A stretch of 64,000 nt of DNA from Chloroflexi bacterium HGW-Chloroflexi-2 (GTDB lineage: Bacteria; Chloroflexota; Anaerolineae; Anaerolineales; Anaerolineaceae), in the NCBI GenBank assembly GCA_002840735.1, contig PHBY01000005.1:124001-188000 (forward strand), read 5' to 3'. Numbering within the stretch: the first letter of the stretch is position 1; every line of letters starts with the position of its first letter. Shown one piece after another: positions 24,910-34,124 of this stretch. The notes beneath the pieces are model-generated. The model was not told the DNA's origin. It was given only the letters and a program-made list of their open reading frames with translations, and did no database searches. Both the position numbers and the translations under genes were made by a program.

Positions 24910-27318
24910 ATGTCATCAAAAATGCTTTATGAAGCTATTGCCTTAATTCGGGCGTCAAAATTAGATGAAGCGCGCAAGATGATTTTTGAAATCATCCGAA
25001 ACGAACCCACCAATGAAATGGCCTGGATGTGGTTGGCGGAAACACTTTCATCAGACAGTGACAGAATGAAAGTTCTTTTGGCCTGTCAGATGGAAAATCC
25101 AAACAGCAGAATTACTAAAATAGCCATTGAAAAACTGCAAGAAAAAATAGATCTGGATGCTGAACAGGCTCCCTCAGTGGCTCCTTTTAAGCAAGGTGCT
25201 ACTTTTGATCCTTCCCTTCCAGAGCGGACAGGACATACAGGTGCTATCATTGGTTTTGATGGTTCATTCATAGTTTCCGAAGTTTCGGATTTTGATGAAG
25301 TAATTGATCTACGAAAAAATGAGGAAGAGATTGCTCCTTTTAAAGAAGAGGGTGAAACTGAAGTTATACCCGAATCTTCTCAGGTGTTTGTGGAGGATAA
25401 GATTGAAGAAGGACCGGTTGGTTTTGTTTTTGACGAACAAATGGAGGAAATCCAACCAGCTGAGTTGGAATTTGAACCCGATCTCTCCACCTTATTTCAA
25501 GATGAAAATATAGATCTTCCAGGTGAAAAAGCCTTTGAATTCGATGAGGAATTTGATTTTGGTTTGGAAAAAAGCGAAGGAGAGGACCAATCATTTGACT
25601 TCTTTTCCGATTCAGATGTATCCGGTTTGGAAGATACAAGCGATGCGTTAACAGCCTTTGATTTAGGGTTCACAGAGGACTCATCGACCCTGATCAACGA
25701 ACCAGATGTATCTGAGGAGGATACAGATCGAATTCGAACATTAATGCAGGAAGATGAATTGGTGGAAGATGTTGTCATCAAAAGTGGTGTTGAAGAATTT
25801 GAACGCAGGCGTAAGAAAAAAGACCGCAACATGGTCATTCTGGTTTCAGGATTGTTCATTCTGATTGCAGTTTTATGTTTGGCAGCGGTTTATGTCATTT
25901 TCAACTATTCCAAATTTACAGGAAGAGTTCCATCCATCACGGCCACGCAGATGGTGGTTGTGCAACCAGAAGTCTCCGCAACCGCCACTTTAGCTCCAAC
26001 CGCCACAGCCACACCACAGCCTACCGCGACAGCAACAACAATTCCGACTGCCACACCTCTGGTAGCACTCAGTGACAAAGCCATTAACCCTGAAAATGTT
26101 GGTGGTTTACAAATAAAGCTTCAAAGAGAATTCCAGGATGCCGTAGCCACCTCCCTGGATGGGAACCGGGTGGCATACGCTGATGGCAAGACAGTCACTG
26201 TCTTTAATTCCGCTGATGGCAGTCAATTATTTGAGTTGAGTGGGCATACATCCAATGTTACAGATATGGTTTTTTCAGTTGATGGAAATTACCTGGTAAG
26301 TGCTGCTGATGATTTTACTGTGTATTTGTGGAATTTGAAGATTGGCACACTGGATAAAAGTTTTGTGTTCGATGGGAATACGGTTAATAGAGTTTATGCA
26401 GGCAACAATTTCCCCAGGGATATCTCTGTGGATTATTCCCCGGATGGTAGTACGATCGCTGCTGGTGCGTTTGGATTGATCAGCATTTTTGATATCCCCA
26501 CAGGGCTTTCCCGTGGATACTATGAAATCAATGTCGATGAGTTGAAGGCAATTTTTGCTGAATCAAATTCTCCACAGGGGTTTGAAGTCAAATTCAGTGA
26601 AAATGGCTGGATACTGGCTGCTGGAATGAGTGGAAGTCTGGTAGGTGTGGATACGCTGGATGCAACACCTTTATACCAATTTGAATTGGGTTCCAACGCC
26701 GACATACTTTTCGCCGATGATCGTCTGGTGATGCTCGAAGCTGATACCGGTGGCGTGTCATTACGAAGGCTTGATACAGGTGAAATTTATAATGGGTTTG
26801 GCGGTGTTGACGATAAACCGGATCTTGCAGCTCCTGATTATGGACTTTCGGGTAATTGGGAAGTGATTGGCATCGAAACGGATGCTGAACAAAATGATGT
26901 GCAATTGACCATCTGGAATATCTTACAGGATCAAAAGGTGGTAGATTTCCCAGCAGTTTGTGAGGATGGGAATTGCCGGTTACCAATCTTTGAAATTTCT
27001 CCAGTTGGAGATTGGGTCGCAGTTGAACAAATGATTGACAGTCAGATTATCGTTCAATTGTTTGATTTACAAAGCCAAACAGAAATGCTCCAATTGGATA
27101 AATTTTCATCTGCGGTTCAATCCATCAGCATTTCTCCTAGATCAGAATTGATTGCAGTTTTAGATCAAAATGGTATCTTGCGGGTTTGGGATGTAAAGTT
27201 TGGCGCTCAGCGTGTTTCCCTGAACGCTACAGACCTGGAAATGGTTGAATTTTCCAAAAATGGTCGCTACTTATTTGGATGGAATTTTGAAAAGTTTATT
27301 GTCTGGTCATTACCGTAA
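24910..27318 (+). CDS. Membrane-spanning protein with TPR-like N-terminus and WD40-type propeller
   Basis: This is a roughly 802-residue protein of unknown role. Residues 1-75 form a TPR-like helical domain (AIALIRASKLDEARKMIFEI, EPTNEMAWMWLAETL). Residues 80-290 are highly acidic and probably disordered. A basic stretch (RRRKKKDR) and one transmembrane helix (about 310-333) follow, then a Thr/Ala/Pro linker, and from about 395 a repeat region of WD40 type (LSGHTSNVTDMVFSVDGNYLVSAADDFTVYLWNL). Topology places the propeller outside and the TPR part inside. A GTG at 24904 is an alternative start. It may be a scaffold or sensor; no partner is evident. Confidence 0.82.
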   Translation: MSSKMLYEAIALIRASKLDEARKMIFEIIRNEPTNEMAWMWLAETLSSDSDRMKVLLACQMENPNSRITKIAIEKLQEKIDLDAEQAPSVAPFKQGATFDPSLPERTGHTGAIIGFDGSFIVSEVSDFDEVIDLRKNEEEIAPFKEEGETEVIPESSQVFVEDKIEEGPVGFVFDEQMEEIQPAELEFEPDLSTLFQDENIDLPGEKAFEFDEEFDFGLEKSEGEDQSFDFFSDSDVSGLEDTSDALTAFDLGFTEDSSTLINEPDVSEEDTDRIRTLMQEDELVEDVVIKSGVEEFERRRKKKDRNMVILVSGLFILIAVLCLAAVYVIFNYSKFTGRVPSITATQMVVVQPEVSATATLAPTATATPQPTATATTIPTATPLVALSDKAINPENVGGLQIKLQREFQDAVATSLDGNRVAYADGKTVTVFNSADGSQLFELSGHTSNVTDMVFSVDGNYLVSAADDFTVYLWNLKIGTLDKSFVFDGNTVNRVYAGNNFPRDISVDYSPDGSTIAAGAFGLISIFDIPTGLSRGYYEINVDELKAIFAESNSPQGFEVKFSENGWILAAGMSGSLVGVDTLDATPLYQFELGSNADILFADDRLVMLEADTGGVSLRRLDTGEIYNGFGGVDDKPDLAAPDYGLSGNWEVIGIETDAEQNDVQLTIWNILQDQKVVDFPAVCEDGNCRLPIFEISPVGDWVAVEQMIDSQIIVQLFDLQSQTEMLQLDKFSSAVQSISISPRSELIAVLDQNGILRVWDVKFGAQRVSLNATDLEMVEFSKNGRYLFGWNFEKFIVWSLP

Positions 27319-27336
27319 CAACAATTAATTAGGATG

Positions 27337-27393
27337 AGGGGCTGTTTATGATGAAATATAAAACAGCCCTTATACCAGGTTGACTGCCTGGTA
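27337..27393 (+). other. Two consecutive stem-loops ahead of the isochorismatase-like gene
   Basis: AGGGGCTGTTT (27337-27347) pairs with AAACAGCCCTT (27361-27371), and ACCAGG pairs with CCTGGT (27374-27393). The first could end transcription of the upstream WD40 gene, but no U tract follows it. They may instead form a structured leader. No known riboswitch class is recognised. Confidence 0.55.
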
Positions 27394-27412
27394 GTTCTGT
27401 GTGGAGGTTAAA

Positions 27413-28123
27413 ATGATGTCTTTAGTAAACCAAAAGGAAACGCTCTCGTTTTTGGCTCATCTGGATGACTGGATTCAGAACTTGCCAACGAAGGAACTCA
27501 AAGAACTGGTCGTCAAACCTGAAAAAACCGCTATCATCAGCGTGGATGTCATAAAAGGTTTCTGTTCCATTGGTCCTTTAGCCAGTCCAAGAGTAGCCGG
27601 TATTGTGGACCCGATTGTTGCATTGATGCAACGCACCTGGGATGGCGGGGTTCGGCACATTATCCTGAGTCAGGATACTCATGAACCTGATGCTGAAGAG
27701 TTTGGCGCCTGGCCTCCCCATTGTATTCGTGGGACAGACGAATCCGAAACCGTGGAGGAAATCCGTCGATTGCCCTTTTTTCATCAAATAATGGTTTTGG
27801 AGAAAAATTCAATTGCCAGTGGACTGAATCATGATCTGCAACAATGGGTACTGGATCATCCGGAAGTGGAAAACTATATTGTTGTAGGGGATTGCAGTGA
27901 TTTGTGTACTTATCAGTTAGCCATGTTTTTAAGGTTGGATGCCAACGAAAGACAGGTGAAAAGAAGTGTCATAGTCCCTGAGAATTGTGTGCAGACGTAT
28001 GACATGTCTGTGGAGCAGGCTAAAGAAGTTGGCGCATACGCGCACCCAGGAGATTTGATGCATGTATTTTTCCTGTATCACATGGCGTTGAATGGTATTG
28101 AAGTGATTAAAGCGATCGAATAA
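27413..28123 (+). CDS. Isochorismatase-family cysteine hydrolase (nicotinamidase-like)
   Basis: This 236-residue hydrolase has the isochorismatase fold. The ATG at 27413 is preferred because GGAGG lies 5 bp upstream. The catalytic Asp lies in IISVDVIKGFC (about 35-45) and the nucleophilic Cys in VVGDCSDLCTYQLAMFL (about 160-176). ILSQDTHEPDAEEFGAWPPHC provides the metal/substrate-site region as in nicotinamidases. It could hydrolyse nicotinamide to nicotinate for NAD salvage. Related enzymes act on other amides, so the substrate is not certain. It is followed by a strong bidirectional hairpin. Confidence 0.85.
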   Translation: MMSLVNQKETLSFLAHLDDWIQNLPTKELKELVVKPEKTAIISVDVIKGFCSIGPLASPRVAGIVDPIVALMQRTWDGGVRHIILSQDTHEPDAEEFGAWPPHCIRGTDESETVEEIRRLPFFHQIMVLEKNSIASGLNHDLQQWVLDHPEVENYIVVGDCSDLCTYQLAMFLRLDANERQVKRSVIVPENCVQTYDMSVEQAKEVGAYAHPGDLMHVFFLYHMALNGIEVIKAIE

Positions 28124-28151
28124 AAAAACAGGCGGTCAGCCAGACCGCCTG
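28122..28151 (-). terminator. Intrinsic terminator between convergent genes
   Basis: CAGGCGGTC (28129-28137) pairs with GACCGCCTG (28143-28151). On the minus strand a run of U follows directly (28122-28128), ending the lipoprotein transcript. It lies at the very end of the plus-strand hydrolase gene, which it may also terminate less efficiently. Confidence 0.88.
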
Positions 28152-28171
28152 CCTAATTCTGATTTTTTCAG

Positions 28172-29131
28172 TTATGGAGTAGGATTTTTCCAATAGCTGA
28201 CTTCATCCACCGAGATGGTGAAGTTGGTGGTCTCACGAGCGCCAACAAACAAACCGAAACTTCCTTGGTCGAAAGTTGCATCTTTGACTTCATTGATCAT
28301 GACACCATTGATATAGATGATCATGCGATCGCCCACTGCCATGATGCCGACTTTGTTCATTTTGTTGCTGCCAGCTTGAATGGCATCGGAAGTAGTCCAG
28401 TTTATGTGGGTGGTCATGGTGCCTTTATTGCCCAGGGTGGCATCCCATTCTCGCAGGCTATATTTCCCATCACAGGATACACCCAATAAATAACCTTTGT
28501 TGGCTTCGCGGGCAACCGGTACGCGATACATCAAACCATACCGGTCGCTACCAGCACATGTTCCGGTACTGATGGTTGCTTCCAAATAAAAATTGGCTAA
28601 TTGTTCAGCAGCAGCCAGACGCCAGCCATCGGTGGTGGTTAACCCGGTCAGGCGTAATTGACCATCCTTAAAATCAATTGCTGTGTATTTATCCTCACCA
28701 ATCGGCCAATAGGTATCTTTATCCATATTATCAGTCCAGGTGGGTGAACCCAGTTTGGTGCGGGGATCATCGGCTGGTGGTGTGAAAGCCGGATTGGCTG
28801 TAACAACTACTGTAGTCACCACATCACTGGTGGCAGTCGGTTGTAGTGTGGCGGTTGGTTGATCGGGCTGAGCAGTAGCAGCTTCAGTAGCAGTTTCAAC
28901 GACCTCCTCGGTTAAGGTTGAAGCTGGTTCCGGGGTAATCAGAGGGGGTAGTTCAGCTGTCGGAAGTCCCTGGGTGGGTTGTGGCATCTCCGTCAATATT
29001 TTTGCTACACGGGTTGCCATTTCCTCATCGGATACGGCTGGCGGAGTTGCCTGAGTGAGTGGTAATGTGCAGGCACTTAATACAGATAAGATCAAAATAA
29101 AAAGTACTGTTTGTAAAATTGATTTGCGCAT
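28172..29131 (-). CDS. Lipoprotein with C-terminal concanavalin-like domain
   Basis: This is a 319-residue surface lipoprotein. The start MRKSILQTVLF at 29131 follows an AAGGAGAG site. The signal peptide ends in the lipobox LSAC (VLSACTLPL). A long Thr/Pro/Glu-rich linker (about 30-135) leads to a C-terminal domain (about 140-319). Its beta-strand pattern (GQLRLTGLTTTDGWRLAAAEQLANFYLEATI; DRMIIYINGVMINEVKDATF; GSFGLFVGA) resembles laminin-G/DUF1080-type sandwich domains. Such domains bind or cleave sugars; no catalytic residues can be assigned here. It stands alone on its strand. Confidence 0.8.
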   Translation of the reverse strand: MRKSILQTVLFILILSVLSACTLPLTQATPPAVSDEEMATRVAKILTEMPQPTQGLPTAELPPLITPEPASTLTEEVVETATEAATAQPDQPTATLQPTATSDVVTTVVVTANPAFTPPADDPRTKLGSPTWTDNMDKDTYWPIGEDKYTAIDFKDGQLRLTGLTTTDGWRLAAAEQLANFYLEATISTGTCAGSDRYGLMYRVPVAREANKGYLLGVSCDGKYSLREWDATLGNKGTMTTHINWTTSDAIQAGSNKMNKVGIMAVGDRMIIYINGVMINEVKDATFDQGSFGLFVGARETTNFTISVDEVSYWKNPTP

Positions 29132-29202
29132 TTCTTCTCTCCTTATAATCAAAAGCAAAGATCATTTAAATAGACGAAAAATACAGGTCATTCGTTCCCG
29201 GT

Positions 29203-29688
29203 TTAGAGTTTGTACCCAATTGTTCGCAAGAATCCTTTTCGCCAGGCGATGTCATCCGCACCTTCAACCCCATTTGGACTGGAACCATCGATAACGCCCA
29301 GAATTCCTCGACCGTTCTCCGTTTCTGCCATCACAACTTCGGTGGGATTGGCAGTGGCGCAGAAAAGAGTAACAATCTCTGGTACTTGCTGAAGAGCATG
29401 CAAAACGTTGATGGGAAAGAATCCACGACCTAAGAACAGGATGAAGCTATGACCGGCTCCAATTTTGAGGGCATTCATTTTGGCTAATTCGATCATTTCA
29501 TCATTGGTGCCTGTAAAGCGTATTAAACACTTTCCAGATGCTTCACAAAACGCAAATCCAAACTGAATTCCCGGAACACTGGCGACGAGCGCTTCATGCA
29601 CATCTTCAACAGTTTTTATGAAATGCGATTGTCCTAAAACGAAATTAATCTCCTCAGGTTTTTCCACAGTCACGGATATGATTTCCAT
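29203..29688 (-). CDS. Adenosine-specific kinase family protein
   Basis: This 161-residue single-domain protein matches the archaeal/bacterial family annotated as adenosine-specific kinase (Pfam Adenosine_kin, PF04008). Typical segments are EEINFVLGQSHFIKTVEDVHEAL, FGFAFCEASGKCLIRFTGTND, AGHSFILFLGRGFFPINVL, and CATANPTEVV followed by GRGILGVIDG near the end. Structures in this family show nucleotide binding, but the physiological reaction is poorly established. It is a stand-alone gene with GGAGG before the ATG. Confidence 0.87.
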   Translation of the reverse strand: MEIISVTVEKPEEINFVLGQSHFIKTVEDVHEALVASVPGIQFGFAFCEASGKCLIRFTGTNDEMIELAKMNALKIGAGHSFILFLGRGFFPINVLHALQQVPEIVTLFCATANPTEVVMAETENGRGILGVIDGSSPNGVEGADDIAWRKGFLRTIGYKL

Positions 29689-29923
29689 GATTCCTCCATT
29701 CTTGTCAGGATCTATTCAGGTCGTTCATCCGAACAGAAATATCTACTCTTAATACATATTGTAATGATCTGGCAGCAAATTTCAAACCAATTCGATTCGA
29801 CACATTCTGTCATTATGATTATGTCATAAAATTTGGATTTCGTGTATCAAAACCTGGGAATTAGAGAAAATCAATGAATCCAATGAGATAAGGTAAAATA
29901 GAGACGAAAGAAAGGATCCTCTA

Positions 29924-30844
29924 TTGTTTGAACTTGTTTTTCTAGGAACTTCCGCTTCTGCACCTTCAATAAATCGAAATTTACCATCCGTTTTAGTGAA
30001 ACATGATGAGTTCCGTTTCTTAATTGATTGCGGGGAAGGAACACAGCGACAGATTTTACAGGCGGGAATTGGGTTTAAACGCCTTAACCGCATTTTAATT
30101 ACCCATGGTCATCTGGATCATATTTTGGGATTGGCAGGTTTACTTTCCACTTTATTACGCTGGGAGACCATTGAAACCCTGGAAATATACGGTGGGAATG
30201 CCGCTTTGAGTCGTGTTCATGATTTGATTTATGGTGTGGTTCTGCGTGGTAACCACTCTTCCTTTAATCTGGCATTGGTTCCCATTGAGGAAGGTGTTTT
30301 TATCGAGGAAGATGAATTTAATATCACTGCCATACCTGTTCAACATCGTGGGCCGGATAATTATGGATATTTATTCCAGGAAAAAGGAAGATACCCGTTT
30401 CTCCCGGAAAAAGCCGAGGAATTAGGCATCCCATCCGGGCCGTGGCGCAGAGATCTGGTGAATGGTAAAGCGGTGACATTGCCGGATGGTCGAAAAATCC
30501 AGCCGGAACAGGTATTGGGGGAGTACAAAGCCGGTACCCGTATGGTTGTGCTGGGTGATGTGGCGGAAACAGATTCACTGGTGACTTATTGCGATCAGGC
30601 GGATGCGCTGGTTACCGAAGCTACCTATTTGGAATCAGAAGCCGAGATGGCGCAGCAATTTGGACATATGACAGCCCGTCAAAGCGCGCAGCTGGCAGTA
30701 CACGCCAATGTGAAACAACTCATCCTGACGCACCTTTCACGCCGGTATCGTGAACGGGATATTTTGGCAGAAGCCCAGGCAGTCTTCCCGAATACAATTG
30801 TTGCCAGGGATTTTGATACCTTTACGGTCAAAAAAGACGAATAA
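29924..30844 (+). CDS. rnz: Ribonuclease Z
   Basis: This 306-residue metallo-beta-lactamase-fold endonuclease removes 3' trailers from tRNA precursors. The zinc motif THGHLDHILGL is at about residues 61-71, with later ligands in MVVLGDVAETDSL and LILTHLSRRY. The Pro-Ser/Gly loop PSINRNLPSVLVKHDEF matches the RNase Z N-terminus. The start codon is TTG at 29924, preceded by AAAGGA. It encodes FELVFLGTSASAPS, the conserved family opening, so the unusual start is well supported. It is convergent with the HAD phosphatase gene. Confidence 0.93.
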   Translation: MFELVFLGTSASAPSINRNLPSVLVKHDEFRFLIDCGEGTQRQILQAGIGFKRLNRILITHGHLDHILGLAGLLSTLLRWETIETLEIYGGNAALSRVHDLIYGVVLRGNHSSFNLALVPIEEGVFIEEDEFNITAIPVQHRGPDNYGYLFQEKGRYPFLPEKAEELGIPSGPWRRDLVNGKAVTLPDGRKIQPEQVLGEYKAGTRMVVLGDVAETDSLVTYCDQADALVTEATYLESEAEMAQQFGHMTARQSAQLAVHANVKQLILTHLSRRYRERDILAEAQAVFPNTIVARDFDTFTVKKDE

Positions 30845-30880
30845 AAAATCGTTTCTTCGGTAAAAGCTTATTAGTTGGAT

Positions 30881-31639
30881 TTAAGGGTAGATATCAGCTA
30901 CCGATTCATAGATATGGGTTGGTAAATAGGGGAAATGATCAATATCTTCCCGGCGGGTGATTCCGGATAAGACCAGAATTGTTCCCATGCCACTCTGAAC
31001 ACCGGCAACAATATCCGTATCCATCCTGTCACCAACCATGACAGTATCCTCGGAATGGACTCCCAGGTATTTAATGGCTGTCCGCATCATCAGGGGATTC
31101 GGTTTACCGACATAAAAAGCTTTTTTACCGCTGGCAGATTCAATCATGGCGGCCAGGGCACCTGCACCGGGAACAATTCCCTTCTCGGATGGTCCGCTTG
31201 GATCGGGATTGGTGGCAATGAATCGGGCACCATTGATGATGAGTTGGATGGCTTTCGTGAAAAGATCCTGATTGAGTGTTTCTGTTTCGGCCAGGACAAC
31301 ATAATCGGGATTGTGTTCGGTGATGATGTAACCAACATCGTGCAATGCAGTCGTCATACCGCTTTCACCAATCACAAAGGCCTTGCCATCCGGTCGTTGT
31401 GATTTAAGGAAAAAGGCTGTTGCCAGGGCTGAAGTAAAGATCGATTCTTGTGGTATGTGCAAGCCTGCCATAGATAATCGATAGGAAAGATCTCTAGGCG
31501 TGAAGCGTGAATTGTTGGTCAGTACCAAAAATTTTGCCTCCGCTGCTCTTAATCGTTCCAAAAATTGATCAGCTCCGGGAATCATTGTTCTTCCCCGCAC
31601 CAGGACACCATCCATATCAATCAGATAATTTTTTGTCAT
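30881..31639 (-). CDS. HAD-family hydrolase, NagD-like
   Basis: This 252-residue phosphatase is of HAD class IIA. The nucleophile motif is [12 protein letters not shown] (residues 5-16), motif II is [18 protein letters not shown], and motif IV is [26 protein letters not shown]. The cap domain between motifs II and III matches NagD/p-nitrophenylphosphatase-type enzymes. Those dephosphorylate nucleotides or sugar phosphates; the substrate here is unknown. It is convergent with rnz, and its upstream region is shared with the divergent metK unit. Confidence 0.9.
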   Translation of the reverse strand: MTKNYLIDMDGVLVRGRTMIPGADQFLERLRAAEAKFLVLTNNSRFTPRDLSYRLSMAGLHIPQESIFTSALATAFFLKSQRPDGKAFVIGESGMTTALHDVGYIITEHNPDYVVLAETETLNQDLFTKAIQLIINGARFIATNPDPSGPSEKGIVPGAGALAAMIESASGKKAFYVGKPNPLMMRTAIKYLGVHSEDTVMVGDRMDTDIVAGVQSGMGTILVLSGITRREDIDHFPYLPTHIYESVADIYP

Positions 31640-31783
31640 ATGATTTCCAATTCTGTTGTGAATTCTGAATTAATTATAGTACAGCCTCAGGAGAATAAGG
31701 ATCGTGGTATGGATAAAATTCGAAAGAGAAGATAATTCATTGAATATTATTCAGACAATAATTCTCTTATTAACAAAAAACAT

Positions 31784-31812
31784 TTGACATCAATATTCCA
31801 TTATGATAAACT
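31784..31812 (+). promoter_or_regulatory. Promoter of the SAM-riboswitch/metK transcript
   Basis: TTGACA (31784-31789) and TAAACT (31807-31812) are separated by 17 bp and lie about 32 bp ahead of the riboswitch aptamer. Confidence 0.72.
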
Positions 31813-31844
31813 ATTTCAGTTAGTGTGTAGCCCCACTAGCGGTA

Positions 31845-31952
31845 CTCTTATCCAGAGAGGCGGAGGGAACGGCCCGATGAAGCCTCGGCAACCAGAAGAC
31901 TTAACCGTTTTTTAAGGTGCCAATTCCGACAGAATGATCTGGAAGATGAGAG
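31845..31952 (+). promoter_or_regulatory. SAM-I (S-box) riboswitch upstream of metK
   Basis: The aptamer contains the S-box core: CTCTTATCCAGAGAGG at its 5' end, GGAGGGAACGGCCCGATGAA, GCCTCGGCAACC, then GGTGCCAATTCC and the closing AGATGAGAG. P1 closes between CTCTTATC and GATGAGAG. S-adenosylmethionine binding should favour the downstream terminator (31976-32007) and so reduce expression of the SAM synthetase gene that follows. This is classic feedback control. Confidence 0.95.
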
Positions 31953-31975
31953 GGAATGATATCCGATAACAATGG

Positions 31976-32007
31976 ATTGCCCCTCACCGAACAGAGGGGC
32001 AATTTTT
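31976..32007 (+). terminator. Riboswitch-controlled terminator
   Basis: ATTGCCCCTC (31976-31985) pairs with GAGGGGCAAT (31994-32003), followed by TTTT. It lies between the SAM-I aptamer and the metK ribosome-binding site and is the expression platform. Confidence 0.9.
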
Positions 32008-32030
32008 AATGATGGAGGTTTAACAAGTTA

Positions 32031-33242
32031 ATGAATACATCGTTTATGAATTCGCCGAAGTACCTATTTACTTCCGAATCAGTGACCGAAGGTCACCCTG
32101 ATAAGATCTGTGATCAAATCAGCGATGCCGTCGTGGATGCCTGTCTGACGGACGATCCGCGTTCACGTGTAGCCTGCGAAGTTGCTACCAAAACAGGTTT
32201 CGTGATGTTGTTGGGTGAAATCACTACCAAAACTTTTGTCGATTTTGATAAATTGGTACGCAAAGTGGTGAATGAGATTGGTTATGATGATAGCCGAAAA
32301 GGCTTTGATGGCAATACCTGTGCCGTCCAGGCAGCTATTGCCCAACAATCCGGTGATATCGCTATGGGTGTGGATAAAGCATTGGAAGCCAAAACAGGTG
32401 ATGTGACGGATGAAGAAATCGAACAGATTGGCGCTGGTGACCAGGGTATGATGTTCGGTTTTGCCTGTAATGAAACCGAAGTGCTCATGCCAATGCCTAT
32501 TTACCTGGCACACAAATTAACCCGCCGATTGAGCGAAGTTCGCAAGAATGGCACATTACCGTGGTTACGCCCCGATGGCAAAAGCCAGGTGACAGTGGAA
32601 TATCATTATGGAAGACCTGCCAGAGTGGATACCGTTCTGATCAGTACACAACATGCCCCCGAAATTTCGCAGGAAGAAATTCGTGCAGCCATCATTGAGC
32701 ATGTGATCAATCCGGTTATCCCTGCCGAATTACTGGATGGCAAAGTTAATATCTATGTGAATCCAACCGGTCGTTTTGTGATTGGTGGACCTATGGGGGA
32801 CGCTGGCGTCACCGGTCGAAAGATCATTGTGGATACATACGGTGGTATGGGTCGTCATGGTGGTGGGGCCTTTTCTGGAAAAGACCCGACGAAGGTTGAT
32901 CGTTCCGCTGCGTATGCTGCCCGCTGGGTGGCAAAAAACGTGGTCGCTGCAGGTCTGGCTGAACGCTGTGAAATTCAGGTGGCTTATGCAATTGGTGTGG
33001 CACATCCGCTCAGCATCAATGTGGAGACCTTTGGCACCGGTGTGATTCCGGATGATGATATCGCCAAGGCGATTAAAAAAGTATTCGATTTACGTCCGGG
33101 TGCGATCATCCGCGATCTCGATTTGCGTAGACCGATATACCGGCAGATTGCTGCTTACGGTCATTTTGGCCGTGATGATCTTGATCTGACCTGGGAAAGA
33201 ATCAACAAGGTAGCGGAATTAAAGAAAGCTGTCGAGATTTAG
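32031..33242 (+). CDS. metK: S-adenosylmethionine synthetase
   Basis: This 403-residue enzyme makes SAM from methionine and ATP. Hallmarks include [20 protein letters not shown], the [16 protein letters not shown] signature, [24 protein letters not shown] and the phosphate loop [19 protein letters not shown]. The ATG at 32031 has GGAGG 12 bp upstream, a rather long spacing. A second in-frame ATG at 32046 is possible. It is controlled by the upstream SAM-I riboswitch and followed by its own terminator, so it is monocistronic. Confidence 0.98.
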   Translation: MNTSFMNSPKYLFTSESVTEGHPDKICDQISDAVVDACLTDDPRSRVACEVATKTGFVMLLGEITTKTFVDFDKLVRKVVNEIGYDDSRKGFDGNTCAVQAAIAQQSGDIAMGVDKALEAKTGDVTDEEIEQIGAGDQGMMFGFACNETEVLMPMPIYLAHKLTRRLSEVRKNGTLPWLRPDGKSQVTVEYHYGRPARVDTVLISTQHAPEISQEEIRAAIIEHVINPVIPAELLDGKVNIYVNPTGRFVIGGPMGDAGVTGRKIIVDTYGGMGRHGGGAFSGKDPTKVDRSAAYAARWVAKNVVAAGLAERCEIQVAYAIGVAHPLSINVETFGTGVIPDDDIAKAIKKVFDLRPGAIIRDLDLRRPIYRQIAAYGHFGRDDLDLTWERINKVAELKKAVEI

Positions 33243-33267
33243 TTCCTGAATAGATCTTAATAAGAAG

Positions 33268-33310
33268 CAGGTTCAAATACCGAATAAGGTGTTTGAGCCT
33301 GTATTTTTTT
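33268..33310 (+). terminator. Intrinsic terminator of metK
   Basis: CAGGTTCAAATAC (33268-33280) pairs with GTGTTTGAGCCTG (33289-33301) through two wobble pairs, followed by a run of eight T (about 33303-33310). Confidence 0.88.
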
Positions 33311-33401
33311 TACCCGGTGCATTGCACTACTGCATTAAGGATATTCATTCTACTTATTTCCATTCCAGGTAAATTGACTCCCCCCAAGTGCAATGCATCT
33401 C

Positions 33402-33430
33402 TTGACACATACTATACCGAACGGTATACT
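33402..33430 (+). promoter_or_regulatory. Promoter with embedded operator, tetR-like gene
   Basis: TTGACA (33402-33407) and TATACT (33425-33430) are separated by 17 bp. A palindrome TATACCG-AA-CGGTATA (33413-33428) fills the spacer and enters the -10 box. A bound repressor would block the polymerase. The same half-sites recur at the amylase promoter (34137-34152). Confidence 0.8.
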
Positions 33431-33437
33431 AACAATT

Positions 33438-34007
33438 ATGAACGATAACCGCCTCATCATCCTGCAAACCGCCTGCCAGCTCTTCTCACAACTGGGATAT
33501 GATGCCGTCGGGGTACAGGAGATCATCGAGCAAGCAGGTTTCACCAAGCCCACCCTTTACCATTATTTTGGCTCAAAACAAGGCTTGCTGGATGCCATTC
33601 TGGAGCATTACCTGATGCCTTTCAATGAACAATTAGCCAGCACATTACACTATCAGGGAGATGTCCAGACCAGCCTGCGTAACATTTTCAATCAATATCT
33701 CGATTTTGCCCATATTAATCCCCGTTTCTTCCGCCTGTGGATGGCAATCCGACTTTCCCCCATTCAGAGTGTCACCTATCAGACCATTCTCCCATACACC
33801 CAAAAACACACATCCGCGCACTTGCATTTCTTTCATCAGGTGTCTCAACAACATGGCAATATGCGCGGTCGAGAACTGATCCTGGCGATCTCCTTCCAGG
33901 GATTGCTCTTCTCATATGTCTCCATGGTCCTGCAGGGCGAGTTGGAAATCGACCAGCAGCGTGTCAATCAGGCTGTTCATCAATTCATGCATGGCATTTT
34001 CTCATAA
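33438..34007 (+). CDS. TetR/AcrR-family transcriptional regulator
   Basis: This 189-residue repressor starts at ATG 33438 (MNDNRLIILQTACQLF). The N-terminal HTH is visible (about 5-50: ACQLFSQLGYDAVGVQEIIEQAGFTKPTLYHYFGSKQGLLDAIL), with the canonical YHYFGSK recognition end. The C-terminal ligand domain is variable. The start codon lies 8 bp after the -10 box and lacks a ribosome-binding site, so the mRNA is probably leaderless. The operator in its own promoter and the related palindrome at the downstream amylase promoter suggest that it controls both. The inducer could be a sugar or related compound; this is inference. Confidence 0.9.
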   Translation: MNDNRLIILQTACQLFSQLGYDAVGVQEIIEQAGFTKPTLYHYFGSKQGLLDAILEHYLMPFNEQLASTLHYQGDVQTSLRNIFNQYLDFAHINPRFFRLWMAIRLSPIQSVTYQTILPYTQKHTSAHLHFFHQVSQQHGNMRGRELILAISFQGLLFSYVSMVLQGELEIDQQRVNQAVHQFMHGIFS

Positions 34008-34025
34008 TCTTAATACATAATTTTT

Positions 34026-34113
34026 GTGTCCTTTCAATAATTAGCGGTCAGAGTGTTTTTGGCGTGTGTCCGCACGCCAAAAACACCCGCTTACCCCGAT
34101 TTATTGAGATGAT
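34026..34113. mobile_element. 88-bp palindromic MITE-like element, copy 1
   Basis: It begins GTGTCCTTTCAATAATTAG and ends TTTATTGAGATGAT. The ends carry TCAATAA/TTATTGA inverted repeats, and the centre is a long hairpin (GTGTTTTTGGCGTG with CACGCCAAAAACAC). Copies 2 and 3 have the same length and ends. The flanking decamers CATAATTTTT and ACTAATTTTA match at 7 of 10 positions, compatible with a decayed target duplication. It lies between the tetR-like gene and the amylase promoter, ending 11 bp before the -35 box. Confidence 0.82.
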
Positions 34114-34124
34114 ACTAATTTTAT

